A stretch of DNA of 64,000 bases, taken from the NCBI GenBank assembly GCA_900539695.1, contig UQDG01000001.1, forward strand, positions 1 to 64,000, written 5' to 3'. The DNA is from an uncultured Oscillospiraceae bacterium. GTDB taxonomy: Bacteria > Bacillota > Clostridia > Oscillospirales > Ruminococcaceae. Made by a program: the position numbers and the translations under genes. The notes under the pieces were generated by a model. That model worked only from the letters and a program-made list of their open reading frames with translations. It was not told where the DNA came from and did no database searches. Positions 9,277-17,733 of the stretch are shown here, in pieces; the first letter of the stretch is position 1, and every line of letters begins with the position of its first letter.

Positions 9277-10032
9277 TTACAGCTTGCGCACCTTAAAGCG
9301 GATGCGCACGTAGTCTACGTACCACACGCCGTCGTGCAGCAGCACGGGGCGCAGATCCTCTACGGTCTCGTCGATGATCTGTGCCGCCAGCGCGGGATCG
9401 ACCCCGGAAAAGGGAGCCGTATCAAACATACGGATCCAATCGGCCAGTCCGTCCGGGCCGTTTTGCTTGGTGGGGCGGTCAAACAGCGTGGAAAACTCCA
9501 CACGGAAACCGGCCTTCTCCAGCAGCGGCGCGTACTCGCCTACGGTAGGGAAGTAGAAGGTGCGGGGGTAATGCAGCCCGTGGGCGGCAAACCGCTTTTC
9601 CAGTGCAGCATGCACCGTCTCGGCGCAGCCCTTGCCGCCAAACTCGCAGACCAGCAGGCCGCCAGATTTGATCTGGCTGGCAATGTGGTCCAGCATGGCC
9701 TGCTGCTTGTCGGCATCGATCCAGTGCAGCACGGCATTGGAAAACACCGCGTCCACCGGCTCGTCCAGCGTAAAGTCCAGCGCGTTGCCGGGCCGGAACT
9801 TCAGCTCCGGGTGACCCTCGCGAGCCAGCTCCAGCATCTCTGCCGAGGCATCCACGCCGGTTACATCATAGCCGCGGGCAGCCAGCTGCTCTGTCAGTGC
9901 ACCGTTGCCGCAGCCCAGGTCTATCACGCGGGACCCGGGGGCGGCATCCAGCAGATCTATCACGGCTTCGCCGTACTGCGGCACGAACGAAAAATCTTTT
10001 TTGTACTTTTCAGCATCCCAGAAAATGTTCAT
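9277..10032 (-). CDS. Class I SAM-dependent methyltransferase
   Basis: 251 residues from ATG 10032; a GTG at 10047 in the same frame is the alternative start, and neither has an ideal ribosome site. Motif I VIDLGCGNG, motif II VTGVDAS and the NAVLHWI segment place it with trans-aconitate 2-methyltransferase-like enzymes, small soluble O- or N-methyltransferases. The acceptor substrate cannot be told from sequence. It lies 28 bases after the HExxH protein gene on the same strand, so the two are probably an operon. Confidence 0.85.
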   Translation of the reverse strand: MNIFWDAEKYKKDFSFVPQYGEAVIDLLDAAPGSRVIDLGCGNGALTEQLAARGYDVTGVDASAEMLELAREGHPELKFRPGNALDFTLDEPVDAVFSNAVLHWIDADKQQAMLDHIASQIKSGGLLVCEFGGKGCAETVHAALEKRFAAHGLHYPRTFYFPTVGEYAPLLEKAGFRVEFSTLFDRPTKQNGPDGLADWIRMFDTAPFSGVDPALAAQIIDETVEDLRPVLLHDGVWYVDYVRIRFKVRKL

Positions 10033-10060
10033 GGGGCAAATCCGCACCTTTCTGTAAGCA

Positions 10061-10879
10061 TTATTCCGGCAAAGCCTCGGGGGCTACGTCCGTATCAACA
10101 GCCTCCGGCAGGCGGGGCGTGCGGCCGGTTTTTTCCATCATTTCCTCATACAGGCCGCTGGCGGCTTCGGGCGAGTAGCCGTACACCAAAAAAGCGTCCA
10201 TTACGTAGGGGGAGTAGGGAATACCTGTCAGGGTCTTGGCAAAGGACATGGCCGCGATCTCGCCCAGCACCGACACGCCGGAACGGTTATGCAGCGGCTT
10301 GGGTGCCCACAGCTCGATCTTGTAGGTGCGGGTCCAGATCTCCTTCTTATACTTCTCCTCCACAAAGTGGAAAAGCTCATGCCCCAGCAGCAGCTTGGCA
10401 ATATCCAGCTGGCCGGTCAGCGCATGGGAGACACCCGGCTCGCTTAACAAAGCGCGGCCTTTGCGGACGCCGTCCATATAGATGTGGATGTTGTTCGGCT
10501 CACGGAACTCCGCGAACAGGACACGCTCCGCATTCTGCGGCATATCAGGATAATCCACATTCAAGCCCAGCTGCTTGGCCAGCTTTTCAGGGTCACGCAT
10601 ACCGTACTGCTTCGCCAGCTTCTCAGCGTACTCACGCCCGCAGGCAATGGCCTGACGGGTCAGGTCAAGGCGCTGTTCATCATTGAACTTACCATTCAGC
10701 GGCTCGCGAGAGAAAGCGTATTTGGCCCACTCGTCCTCGGGGATGCGGCAGAGATCTTCTACGATCATGCCTACCGGGCGCACCGTGTAGTGGGGCATCT
10801 CGCCATAACGGGTGCGCTGCTTGCCAAACAGGCCGTCGGCAATGGGTTTGAGTAATTCCTGAAACCGTTCCTTTGTCAT
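10061..10879 (-). CDS. Predicted zinc metallopeptidase with HExxH motif, ImmA/IrrE-like
   Basis: 272 residues, soluble. GHELFHFVEE gives H167, E168 and H171, the HExxH zinc site. GEIAAMSFA (E207) follows about 36 residues later, where ImmA/IrrE (peptidase family M78) proteins carry the third ligand and a similar ExxAxxFA helix. The N-terminal half has no feature I recognise. ImmA-type enzymes usually cut a helix-turn-helix repressor, but no HTH gene is adjacent; the neighbour is a methyltransferase. Family assignment is an inference from motif spacing, and the ribosome site is weak. Confidence 0.6.
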   Translation of the reverse strand: MTKERFQELLKPIADGLFGKQRTRYGEMPHYTVRPVGMIVEDLCRIPEDEWAKYAFSREPLNGKFNDEQRLDLTRQAIACGREYAEKLAKQYGMRDPEKLAKQLGLNVDYPDMPQNAERVLFAEFREPNNIHIYMDGVRKGRALLSEPGVSHALTGQLDIAKLLLGHELFHFVEEKYKKEIWTRTYKIELWAPKPLHNRSGVSVLGEIAAMSFAKTLTGIPYSPYVMDAFLVYGYSPEAASGLYEEMMEKTGRTPRLPEAVDTDVAPEALPE

Positions 10880-10893
10880 GTTCGTTCACTTTC

Positions 10894-10925
10894 CAAAAAC
10901 GGCTCCGCAGAGCGCGGAGCCGTCT
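10894..10925 (-). terminator. Terminator after hydantoinase gene
   Basis: ACGGCTCCGC (10899-10908) pairs with GCGGAGCCGT (10913-10922); the minus strand then runs into TTTTT. It ends transcription of the gene whose stop is at 10946. Confidence 0.85.
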
Positions 10926-10945
10926 TTTGTGTTATTTGGGTTGAA

Positions 10946-13087
10946 TCAGCGGACGTCGTTCACGGAAGCAACAACGATGATATCCTCATCGGGCTCACGA
11001 TCCATGATGTCCAGATCCATCAGCAGCATGACCTGATCCAGGTCAACAGCGGAGTAGTCGCAGACACGGGGGCCAACGCAGACGAAGTAGTCGGGACGCA
11101 GAACCGTATCAGTCTTGAACACGGCCATATCCTTCCACAGCTCTTCGACCTTCTCCTTGTACTCGCCAGCCTTGACCTTAGCGGCAATACCGTCAGAGCA
11201 CTGAACCTTGATGAAGCCCTTCTTATCGACGATGCGGATGGGATGACGATCGCCCATGTCGCCGGTGTAGACGTAGAACTTATCGGTCTTCTCAGCCAGA
11301 TGGATGTTGGAGACCTTGGCACCAAAGTCTTCCTTAGCCAGCTGCTCAGCCTCAGCCTCGTCGCACTCCTTCAGCAGGTCAGTGGTCTTGACCTCGGTAG
11401 AACCGGTGGCGATAGCGGTGACCTTACCGGTCTGGCTGTCGATCTCGATATGAACTTCAACAGTGTCGGGAGAAGCACCGGAACCGATGGCGGCGTCGGT
11501 AGCTTCCTTCTTCAGCTCCTTGATGTCTTCCTGGGTCGGGTTCGGGATAACACGTTCGACAACGTCACGAACCATGGACAGGGCAACACCGATGGAGGAG
11601 ATGACCTCGGCGTTCTCGGGGATGGAGTACTGCAGGCCCATCTTCTTGGCGCAGTAGGGGACCAGAGAGGCAGCACCGCCGCCGCAGCCAACCAGCTTCA
11701 TGGCGTCATGGTCCAGCTGATACTTGTCAGCCAGGGCGTTGATGCAGGCGTTGACCTTCTCGAAGTCCTTATCCAGGATCTGGGTAGCCAGTTCCTCAAC
11801 GGTGATGCCCAGCTTGTCAGCAACGGGCTGCATGCACTTGCGGGCAGCGCTGGCGTTGCCGTGTGCGAAGTACTTCTCGTCGATCAGGCCCAGCACGTTG
11901 GCAGCGTCGGTGTTGGTGAAGCAGATACGCTTGCCGCTTGCCAGTTTGACGGCAACGTAGTCAGAGGGGTCACCCGGCTTCGGGCTCAGCATCTCGATGG
12001 TCAGCGGGCCGGCGTCGATCTCCTCCTCAGGAGTGAAGCAGGCGTACTCGCAGCCAGCGATGTGGGCGGAACGGGGGCCGACGTCCTCAACGCCATGGTC
12101 GTTGATACGGACCATGGAACCACCGGCGCAGCCCAGGATGCGGACATCCAGAGAGTTGATGTAGGTATCGTGGCCGCCGATCTGGGCGTAGTCAACGCCG
12201 GGACGGCCGTTCTTGATAACACCGATGTTGGTGGTGGTGCCGCCGACCTCAAAGTAGATGGCGTTGGAAGCACGCAGATACATCAGGGAGCCCATGACGG
12301 AAGCAGCAGGGCCGGACAGAGCAGTCAGGATGGGACGCTTACGCATCTCGCTGATCTCCATAACGCCGCCGTCGCCGCGCATGATCATCAGGGGAACGGT
12401 AACGCCAGCGTTGCGGACAGAGCTCTCGGTGGCGTTTGCGGTAGCCATCATCTTGGGCAGAATGGAAGCGTTGATGGCGGCAGTGCGGGTACGGCGGGTC
12501 AGGCCGTACAGCTTGGTGATGTCAGAAGCCATGGAAACCGGCAGGCCCTGGGCCTCGGCCAGGTCATGGATCTTGACCTCTTCGTCCATGTTGTCAACGC
12601 CGAAAGCCATGGAGGCAACGATAACCTGGCTGCCTTCACCGCACAGCTCTTTGATGGCGGCATTGATCTTCTCGTCGGTCATTTCCTTCTTCTTCAGGAA
12701 CCTGTTATGCACGGGGATCTTACGGCCGACCTTCTCGTCCAGGACGATGTCCTTCAGGTTCAGCTGGCGCTTTGCCAGGAAGCCTTCCAGGCCGCCGCCT
12801 GCAACACCGATGACACCGACAGAAGCAACGTCGCCCTCGATGAAGGCGTTGGTTGCCTGGGTGGTGGAGTGCGCAACGAAGACGACGTCCTCAGGGGCAA
12901 TGTCGTTCTCGGCCATGCAGTTTTTGAAGGACTGCACAACGCCGGCGGCAACGCCGTCCTTGTCGTCGTGGGTGGTCTTAACTTCGTTCTTGCCAATGAT
13001 CTCATGGGTCAGGTTGTCCATGGCGACACACTTGGTGTAAGTACCGCCGACGTCAATGCCCATGCGAACAGCGCGATGTTCTGCCAT
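10946..13087 (-). CDS. Hydantoinase/oxoprolinase family protein, A subunit (HyuA-like)
   Basis: 713 residues; ATG 13087 follows TAGGAGG. The N-terminal ASKHA-type nucleotide-binding fold begins with MGIDVGGTYTKCVAMD, and LSGPAASVMGS and EVGGTTTNIGVI are further phosphate-binding loops of the hydantoinase A fold. Family members couple ATP hydrolysis to opening of cyclic amides (5-oxoproline, N-methylhydantoin) or to acetone carboxylation, normally with a large B subunit. No B subunit gene is present here, so the reaction is unclear. It lies downstream of a permease and a GntR regulator on the same strand, suggesting import and breakdown of one compound. Confidence 0.88.
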   Translation of the reverse strand: MAEHRAVRMGIDVGGTYTKCVAMDNLTHEIIGKNEVKTTHDDKDGVAAGVVQSFKNCMAENDIAPEDVVFVAHSTTQATNAFIEGDVASVGVIGVAGGGLEGFLAKRQLNLKDIVLDEKVGRKIPVHNRFLKKKEMTDEKINAAIKELCGEGSQVIVASMAFGVDNMDEEVKIHDLAEAQGLPVSMASDITKLYGLTRRTRTAAINASILPKMMATANATESSVRNAGVTVPLMIMRGDGGVMEISEMRKRPILTALSGPAASVMGSLMYLRASNAIYFEVGGTTTNIGVIKNGRPGVDYAQIGGHDTYINSLDVRILGCAGGSMVRINDHGVEDVGPRSAHIAGCEYACFTPEEEIDAGPLTIEMLSPKPGDPSDYVAVKLASGKRICFTNTDAANVLGLIDEKYFAHGNASAARKCMQPVADKLGITVEELATQILDKDFEKVNACINALADKYQLDHDAMKLVGCGGGAASLVPYCAKKMGLQYSIPENAEVISSIGVALSMVRDVVERVIPNPTQEDIKELKKEATDAAIGSGASPDTVEVHIEIDSQTGKVTAIATGSTEVKTTDLLKECDEAEAEQLAKEDFGAKVSNIHLAEKTDKFYVYTGDMGDRHPIRIVDKKGFIKVQCSDGIAAKVKAGEYKEKVEELWKDMAVFKTDTVLRPDYFVCVGPRVCDYSAVDLDQVMLLMDLDIMDREPDEDIIVVASVNDVR

Positions 13088-13143
13088 TCAGTTTTCCTCC
13101 TAAATGTTTCTCAGTAGGGTAGGGGAGTGTTTCTTCTCCTTAA

Positions 13144-13180
13144 AAAGTAAGGTGCCGCCGCCTTCGAGGCGGCGGCACCC
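13144..13180 (-). terminator. Hairpin terminator between permease and hydantoinase genes
   Basis: GGTGCCGCCGCCT (13151-13163) and AGGCGGCGGCACC (13167-13179) form a 13-bp stem with a 3-nt loop; the minus strand continues TTACTTTTT. It may reduce, rather than stop, transcription into the hydantoinase gene. Confidence 0.8.
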
Positions 13181-13214
13181 TAATTTACGGTTTAACTTAC
13201 AGGTTCAAAGTGGA

Positions 13215-14600
13215 TCAGACAAACCACTCGGCGCCCAGACCGCTCATGGTGACGAAGGTCAGGATGTACAGCAGGATGCCGCCGATGTAAGTCATGGGGA
13301 TGGAGAGCTTCAGGTAATCCTTAGACTCAACCTTGGTGTAGGCAAGGCCCCAAGCAACCCAGGACTGGGTGATGCAGGAACCGATGTTGACGGTGATGGT
13401 GGGGATTGCGAAGACGCAATACAGGAACGGGACGCTGAAGGAAGCGACACCGCGCAGAACGCCCAGAGTAGCAGCACCGCAGCCAACCAGGGTCATAGGA
13501 CCACGGAAGAGGCCCAGAGCCAGCAGGACGGCGAACAGGATGCAGACGACCAGCTCGCTCTTCGGCATGACGGGGCCCAGAACGGCCTTGAAGAACGGGG
13601 AAGCGTAAGTAGCAACACTGTTGAACATGGGCAGGGTCAGCAGGAAGCCAACCAGGGGAGCGGTATCAACAACGCCGTCATAGTACAGCTTGTTGACCAG
13701 CTGGCAGTTCTCCTTGAAGGAACCCTTCATCTTGCCGCAGAGGAACAGAGCAGCAAAACCAGCGATGACGAAACCGCCGATAACGGAGAAGTCGAGCCAG
13801 ATCTTCAGCACAACGGGAACGATGGGCAGGATCAAGGTATACAGAGGAGCATCCTTCTGCTCGGAAGCGCCACGGGTCTGAGCGGCCCAAGCATGGCTGG
13901 TCTTGCTCTTCTTCAGGAAGAAGCCGGCCAGGATGGTGGTGACGACAACAGAGATGATCAGAGCGGCATAGCCCCACTTGCCAGCGTACCAGCCCAGGGT
14001 GAAGTTGGGCATCTCATCGACGTCGATGAAGAAAGCACGATACTGAGCGAAGTTGACGGGGTTCAGATAGATACCAGCGGCAACAGACTCCATGAAGCTG
14101 AACATGGCGATTGCCTTGGGAACACCCAGGGACATCATGATGGGCAGGACGATAACGCCGATGGCGATAACGGGGCCGGCACCGGTCATGGCGGTGAAGA
14201 TGATAGCGGTAACGATGTTCAGCAGGGCGATGGTGACCATGGGCTTATCGCCGCCCAGCTCAACAGTCTTACGAATCAGGGTGGAAGCAATGCCGGTCTC
14301 CATCAGGACGCGGCCGAACCAGGCGCCCCAGCAGACGTTGACCAGCGTGGTGCCCCAGCCTTCGGGGGCGGACTGGTAGATCTTGTTCAGGATGGCAATG
14401 GCCTTAACAGGCTCGCCATTCGAATAGAAAGCAGTGGTGGACAGGAACTCGGGAGATGCAAAAGCAGCGCCCAGGAAGGACAGAGCAGTCCACAGAATAG
14501 TAATGATAAGGAAGCCGATCATCAGGTTGTGGCCCTTAATGCAGTAATAAGCCAGGCCGAAGAACGTGAGGAGCAGCAAAATACCGACTACGAACTCCAA
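13215..14600 (-). CDS. Multi-pass membrane permease, organic-acid transporter-like
   Basis: 461 residues, about 12 hydrophobic segments, with glycine/proline-rich loops such as AMTGAGPVIAIG and a central soluble loop near 225-245. The overall pattern resembles the ion-transporter superfamily of dicarboxylate, citrate and gluconate symporters (CitMHS/DcuC/GntP type), but I cannot place it in one family. Start is TTG 14600, eight bases after GAAAGGGG. It sits between the GntR regulator and the hydantoinase gene and probably imports the compound they handle. Confidence 0.75.
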   Translation of the reverse strand: MEFVVGILLLLTFFGLAYYCIKGHNLMIGFLIITILWTALSFLGAAFASPEFLSTTAFYSNGEPVKAIAILNKIYQSAPEGWGTTLVNVCWGAWFGRVLMETGIASTLIRKTVELGGDKPMVTIALLNIVTAIIFTAMTGAGPVIAIGVIVLPIMMSLGVPKAIAMFSFMESVAAGIYLNPVNFAQYRAFFIDVDEMPNFTLGWYAGKWGYAALIISVVVTTILAGFFLKKSKTSHAWAAQTRGASEQKDAPLYTLILPIVPVVLKIWLDFSVIGGFVIAGFAALFLCGKMKGSFKENCQLVNKLYYDGVVDTAPLVGFLLTLPMFNSVATYASPFFKAVLGPVMPKSELVVCILFAVLLALGLFRGPMTLVGCGAATLGVLRGVASFSVPFLYCVFAIPTITVNIGSCITQSWVAWGLAYTKVESKDYLKLSIPMTYIGGILLYILTFVTMSGLGAEWFV

Positions 14601-14715
14601 GGTAAATACCCCTTTCTTTAATTACAATGATTCTCTCCTGGCTGCTTGGCGCAGCCATTTGCCGGGAATATGCTTTCCTCCTTTCATACAGTATAAATTA
14701 GTACCTTATTCATAT

Positions 14716-14744
14716 TACCAAAGCGGATACGGACCGTTTTGGTA
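14716..14744. promoter_or_regulatory. Palindromic operator candidate upstream of permease gene
   Basis: TACCAAA (14716-14722) and TTTGGTA (14738-14744) form a perfect 7-bp inverted repeat around a 15-nt centre that itself holds ACGG-A-CCGT. It lies about 115 bases upstream of the permease start and downstream of the GntR gene, the expected place for that regulator's binding site. Confidence 0.55.
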
Positions 14745-14786
14745 TTTAAGGCGTCCTTCCAAACGGTAGGGAAGCCTTAAGGCAAA

Positions 14787-15524
14787 TTAAAAGTTGAGAT
14801 CCTCAGATTTCTCGTTCTCGTAGAAGTACTGCGGGTATAACCGCCGCAGGTGGTCTGCGTCACGGGTGATGAATCCCAGATGCTGGTGGCACATTACGGC
14901 AATGGCCTCGGCATCACGCCTGCGTAAGCAGTCCAGCATCATGCGGTGCTCAGTCAAAGTGTTCTCCCAACTGGCAACGGCAACCATATGTACCTTGTAA
15001 CTGTAGGTCATGATCTGCAGCTGACGAATGCGCATCATGTCGCAGTTGATGAGGGAGATACTGTCCCACGCGTGTTCCCGCCCGCAGTATTCATAAAACA
15101 GGTGGTGCATGCGAGTGTCTTCATCCAGCAGATCGGAGGAGGCCTGATCGTCATAATACCGGCGCTGCTTGCGCAGGCTTTCTTCCAGAGCCTCGAACTG
15201 TTCCGGGGTGATGCCGGTGCTGCAAAGCTGGCGCAGGACACTTTCTTCCAGCACCGTCCGCAGAAAGACAGCGTGGTGCAGACGGTTGATCGAGATCCGG
15301 CTGACCTGGGTGCCGCGCTGGGGAAAAACCTCTACGCAGCCTTCCTCAGCCAGGCGGGCAATCGCCTCGCGCACGGTAGCGCGGCTGGTACCCATCTGGG
15401 ATGCCAAGGCGTTTTCACTCAGGAACTCTCCGGGCAGGAGGGTGAAGTCAATGATGCGGTGCCGAAGCTGGCTGTAAGCATCATCAGGCCCTGTGATCGC
15501 TGGTGGTGTAGTAAGCTGTGGCAT
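14787..15524 (-). CDS. GntR-family transcriptional regulator, FadR/FCD type
   Basis: 245 residues from ATG 15524, chosen because GAGGT lies seven bases upstream; an ATG 30 bases earlier lacks a good site. The N-terminal winged helix contains YSQLRHRIIDFTLLPGEFL and the recognition region TSRATVREAIARLAEEG. The C-terminal all-helical FCD domain supplies the usual Asp/His metal-ligand pattern for a small organic effector. It is the first gene of a minus-strand group with the permease and hydantoinase A genes and is divergent from another GntR gene. It probably represses this group in the absence of substrate. Confidence 0.93.
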   Translation of the reverse strand: MPQLTTPPAITGPDDAYSQLRHRIIDFTLLPGEFLSENALASQMGTSRATVREAIARLAEEGCVEVFPQRGTQVSRISINRLHHAVFLRTVLEESVLRQLCSTGITPEQFEALEESLRKQRRYYDDQASSDLLDEDTRMHHLFYEYCGREHAWDSISLINCDMMRIRQLQIMTYSYKVHMVAVASWENTLTEHRMMLDCLRRRDAEAIAVMCHQHLGFITRDADHLRRLYPQYFYENEKSEDLNF

Positions 15525-15650
15525 GTACTGTACCTCGCTTCCCTGGGTGAACATTGCTGCATACTAGATGTAGTGGAACGGACCGGGGAAACCGCGGCCG
15601 GTCGCTGTGCATACAAGCAACTGCACACCAGTACCATCGGGTCTGACAAT

Positions 15651-15679
15651 AAAATAGCACGCTTTCTTGGGATTTGCAA
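15651..15679 (-). promoter_or_regulatory. Promoter of the minus-strand GntR gene
   Basis: On the minus strand, TTGCAA (15679-15674), 17-nt spacer, TATTTT (15656-15651). The 15525-15935 stretch has no gene of its own; it holds this and the divergent promoter plus a GACCGG/CCGGTC inverted repeat near 15580-15600. Confidence 0.6.
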
Positions 15680-15777
15680 GCCTTTTTTGACACTTTTTCT
15701 TTTTTTCTGCGAGAAAGTTTGAATGTTTCGTCAAAATGAACAACAAGTTTTCAACAATTTTGGCATACAAGTCAGTC

Positions 15778-15806
15778 TTGCAATTTGTCGAGTGTTGCGT
15801 TATACT
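15778..15806 (+). promoter_or_regulatory. Promoter of the plus-strand GntR gene
   Basis: TTGCAA (15778-15783), 17-nt spacer, TATACT (15801-15806). It implies a leader of about 120 nt before the start codon at 15936. Confidence 0.65.
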
Positions 15807-15935
15807 ATAGGTGAACCTGGGGGACAGCGCACGAAAATTGCTCTGCCAACACCAGCGGTACACTACAATACTGATACCACAGGATGTGGATGCGCTGATT
15901 ATTTACCCCACTAAGCCGGAAAGGAGCTGATAAAT

Positions 15936-16613
15936 ATGCAGACGGATGTACGCAGTGTACGTGCCCCCGAAGAATCCGCCCGTGCGTTTGTTTATCGCGT
16001 CCTTTCTACTTATATAAAGGAGATGTTCCTGCATCCCGGCGAGAAACTGGCTGAGACCGATGTAGCCGCTGAGCTGCAGGTCAGCCGCACTCCGGTGCAT
16101 GATACTTTCTCCCGCTTAGAGCGCGAGAAGATGCTGCGCCCGGTGCCCCGCGGGGCTGTGGTGCCGCCGCTGAACACCGACATGATCCGCCAGACGGTGT
16201 GGATGCACCGCACGGTCAGCCAGGCGGTTTTGGGCGAATTGTACAATCACCGCCCGACTACGCTGGAGCCGCTGGAGCATTGTGTGGCGGCCGAGCTGGA
16301 AGCCTTGCAGGGCGGCGCCATCATCAAAATGGCACGCCTGCATTTGGAGTTCCACCGCACCTTGTACTCTATGGCAGGGCGTGAGCCTGTCATGGATGTA
16401 CTGGAGCGCAACAGCGGCGATTTGTACCGGCTGCTCCGCATGATGGAAAGCGCCGACCTCTGGCGCTATGTGGCCGAGCAGCACTCCACCGTCGTGCAGG
16501 GCCTGGCCATGCGTGACTACGAGATGGCTGCCCACGCGCTGGAAGCTGAGTTTGACCTGGTGAAGCCGCTTTTGGAAGAATGCCGCTACCAGCGGCCTTA
16601 CTTCTTTGAATGA
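15936..16613 (+). CDS. GntR-family transcriptional regulator, FadR/FCD type
   Basis: 225 residues; ATG 15936 follows AAAGGAG. The winged-helix domain includes VYRVLSTYIKEMFLHPGEKL and VSRTPVHDTFSRLEREKML, followed by a helical FCD ligand domain with EFHRTLYSMAG. It differs clearly in sequence from the other two GntR regulators here. It is transcribed toward the PanE-like/cyclase/SDR operon 115 bases downstream, which it likely controls. A palindrome at 16677-16691 could be its site. Confidence 0.92.
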   Translation: MQTDVRSVRAPEESARAFVYRVLSTYIKEMFLHPGEKLAETDVAAELQVSRTPVHDTFSRLEREKMLRPVPRGAVVPPLNTDMIRQTVWMHRTVSQAVLGELYNHRPTTLEPLEHCVAAELEALQGGAIIKMARLHLEFHRTLYSMAGREPVMDVLERNSGDLYRLLRMMESADLWRYVAEQHSTVVQGLAMRDYEMAAHALEAEFDLVKPLLEECRYQRPYFFE

Positions 16614-16676
16614 TTTCATTTGAACCATTCCGGGACAGCCCTGCGGGCGCTGCCTGGCAGACAGACCCCGGTGGGA

Positions 16677-16691
16677 AATATATTATATATT
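16677..16691. promoter_or_regulatory. AT-rich palindrome upstream of PanE-like gene
   Basis: AATATAT-T-ATATATT is a perfect 15-bp palindrome 37 bases before the start codon at 16729, between the GntR gene and the operon it probably regulates. Low sequence complexity weakens the case. Confidence 0.4.
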
Positions 16692-16728
16692 ACTATAAAG
16701 TAAACGGATTCGGAAGGAGCAACTACCT

Positions 16729-17646
16729 ATGAAAATCGCAGTTCTTGGTTCCGGCGCCATGGGCGGGCTGTACAGCTCGTACCTGAGCCGCCACAACGAA
16801 GTGACCGTGATCGATGTAAACGCCGCACTGGTGGAAAAGGTGAACGCCGAGGGCCTGGAAGTCCAGGAACCGGACGGCACCTCCAACGTCTTCCATCCCC
16901 ACGCGGTTCTTTCTACCGAGGGCATGGAGCCTGTTGACTTGATCATCGTCTTCGTCAAGGCCATGTTCAGCGAAGGCGCCCTGAACAACAACAAGGGCAT
17001 CATCGGACCCGACACCTACATCATGACCCTGCAGAACGGCAGCGGCCATGAGGATCTGCTGGGCAAGTTCGTCCCGCAGGATCATATCATCATCGGTACC
17101 ACCCAGCACAACGCCAGCGTAGCCGGTTTGGGCGTTACCAAGCACGGCGGCAGCGGCATGACCCACATGGGCTGCGTTGTCGGCGAAGCTGCCCGGCTGC
17201 AGAAGTTTGCTGATACCTTCACTGAGTGCGGCCTCGAGGCTGACGTTTCCGACGGCGTCCAGAAGATGATCTGGAACAAGCTGTTCACCAACGTTTCCGC
17301 CAGTGCCCTGACCGGTGCCCTGCAGGTGCCCCTGGGCTACATCTCTTCCAACGAGCACGCCTGGAAGCTCTGCTGCCAGCTGATCCGCGAGGCTGTGGAT
17401 GCTGCCGCAGGCCTGGGCATGGACTTCGACTATGACGAAAAGGTCGCCGAGGTCAAAGCAGTCTGCGATAAGTCTCCCAACGGCCTGACCAGCATCTACG
17501 CTGACCTGCGCGACGGCCGCCGCAGCGAGGTCGATACCATCAGCGGCAGTGTTGTCCGCGCCGGCAAGAAGTCTGGCGTTGCTACCCCGAGCCATGAGTT
17601 CCTGGTCGAGCTGATCCACGCCATGGAGGGCCGCCCGAAGGCCTGA
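16729..17646 (+). CDS. 2-dehydropantoate 2-reductase family protein (PanE/ApbA-like)
   Basis: 305 residues; AAGGAGC precedes ATG 16729. The N-terminal Rossmann fold is MKIAVLGSGAMGG, then NGSGHEDLL, the catalytic-lysine segment IWNKLFTNVSASALT and the substrate-site RRSEVDTISG. These match ketopantoate reductases, which reduce a 2-keto acid using NADPH. Its place at the head of a catabolic operon, with no panB or panC nearby, suggests a related keto- or hydroxy-acid substrate rather than pantothenate synthesis. Confidence 0.85.
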   Translation: MKIAVLGSGAMGGLYSSYLSRHNEVTVIDVNAALVEKVNAEGLEVQEPDGTSNVFHPHAVLSTEGMEPVDLIIVFVKAMFSEGALNNNKGIIGPDTYIMTLQNGSGHEDLLGKFVPQDHIIIGTTQHNASVAGLGVTKHGGSGMTHMGCVVGEAARLQKFADTFTECGLEADVSDGVQKMIWNKLFTNVSASALTGALQVPLGYISSNEHAWKLCCQLIREAVDAAAGLGMDFDYDEKVAEVKAVCDKSPNGLTSIYADLRDGRRSEVDTISGSVVRAGKKSGVATPSHEFLVELIHAMEGRPKA

Positions 17647-17733
17647 TTTGGCACAAATCTTTTGTACTTCGGGGCGTCCGGAACCCGGATACCCTTGAAG
17701 ATAAATGCACATTTTTAAAGGAGGATTTTCCCT

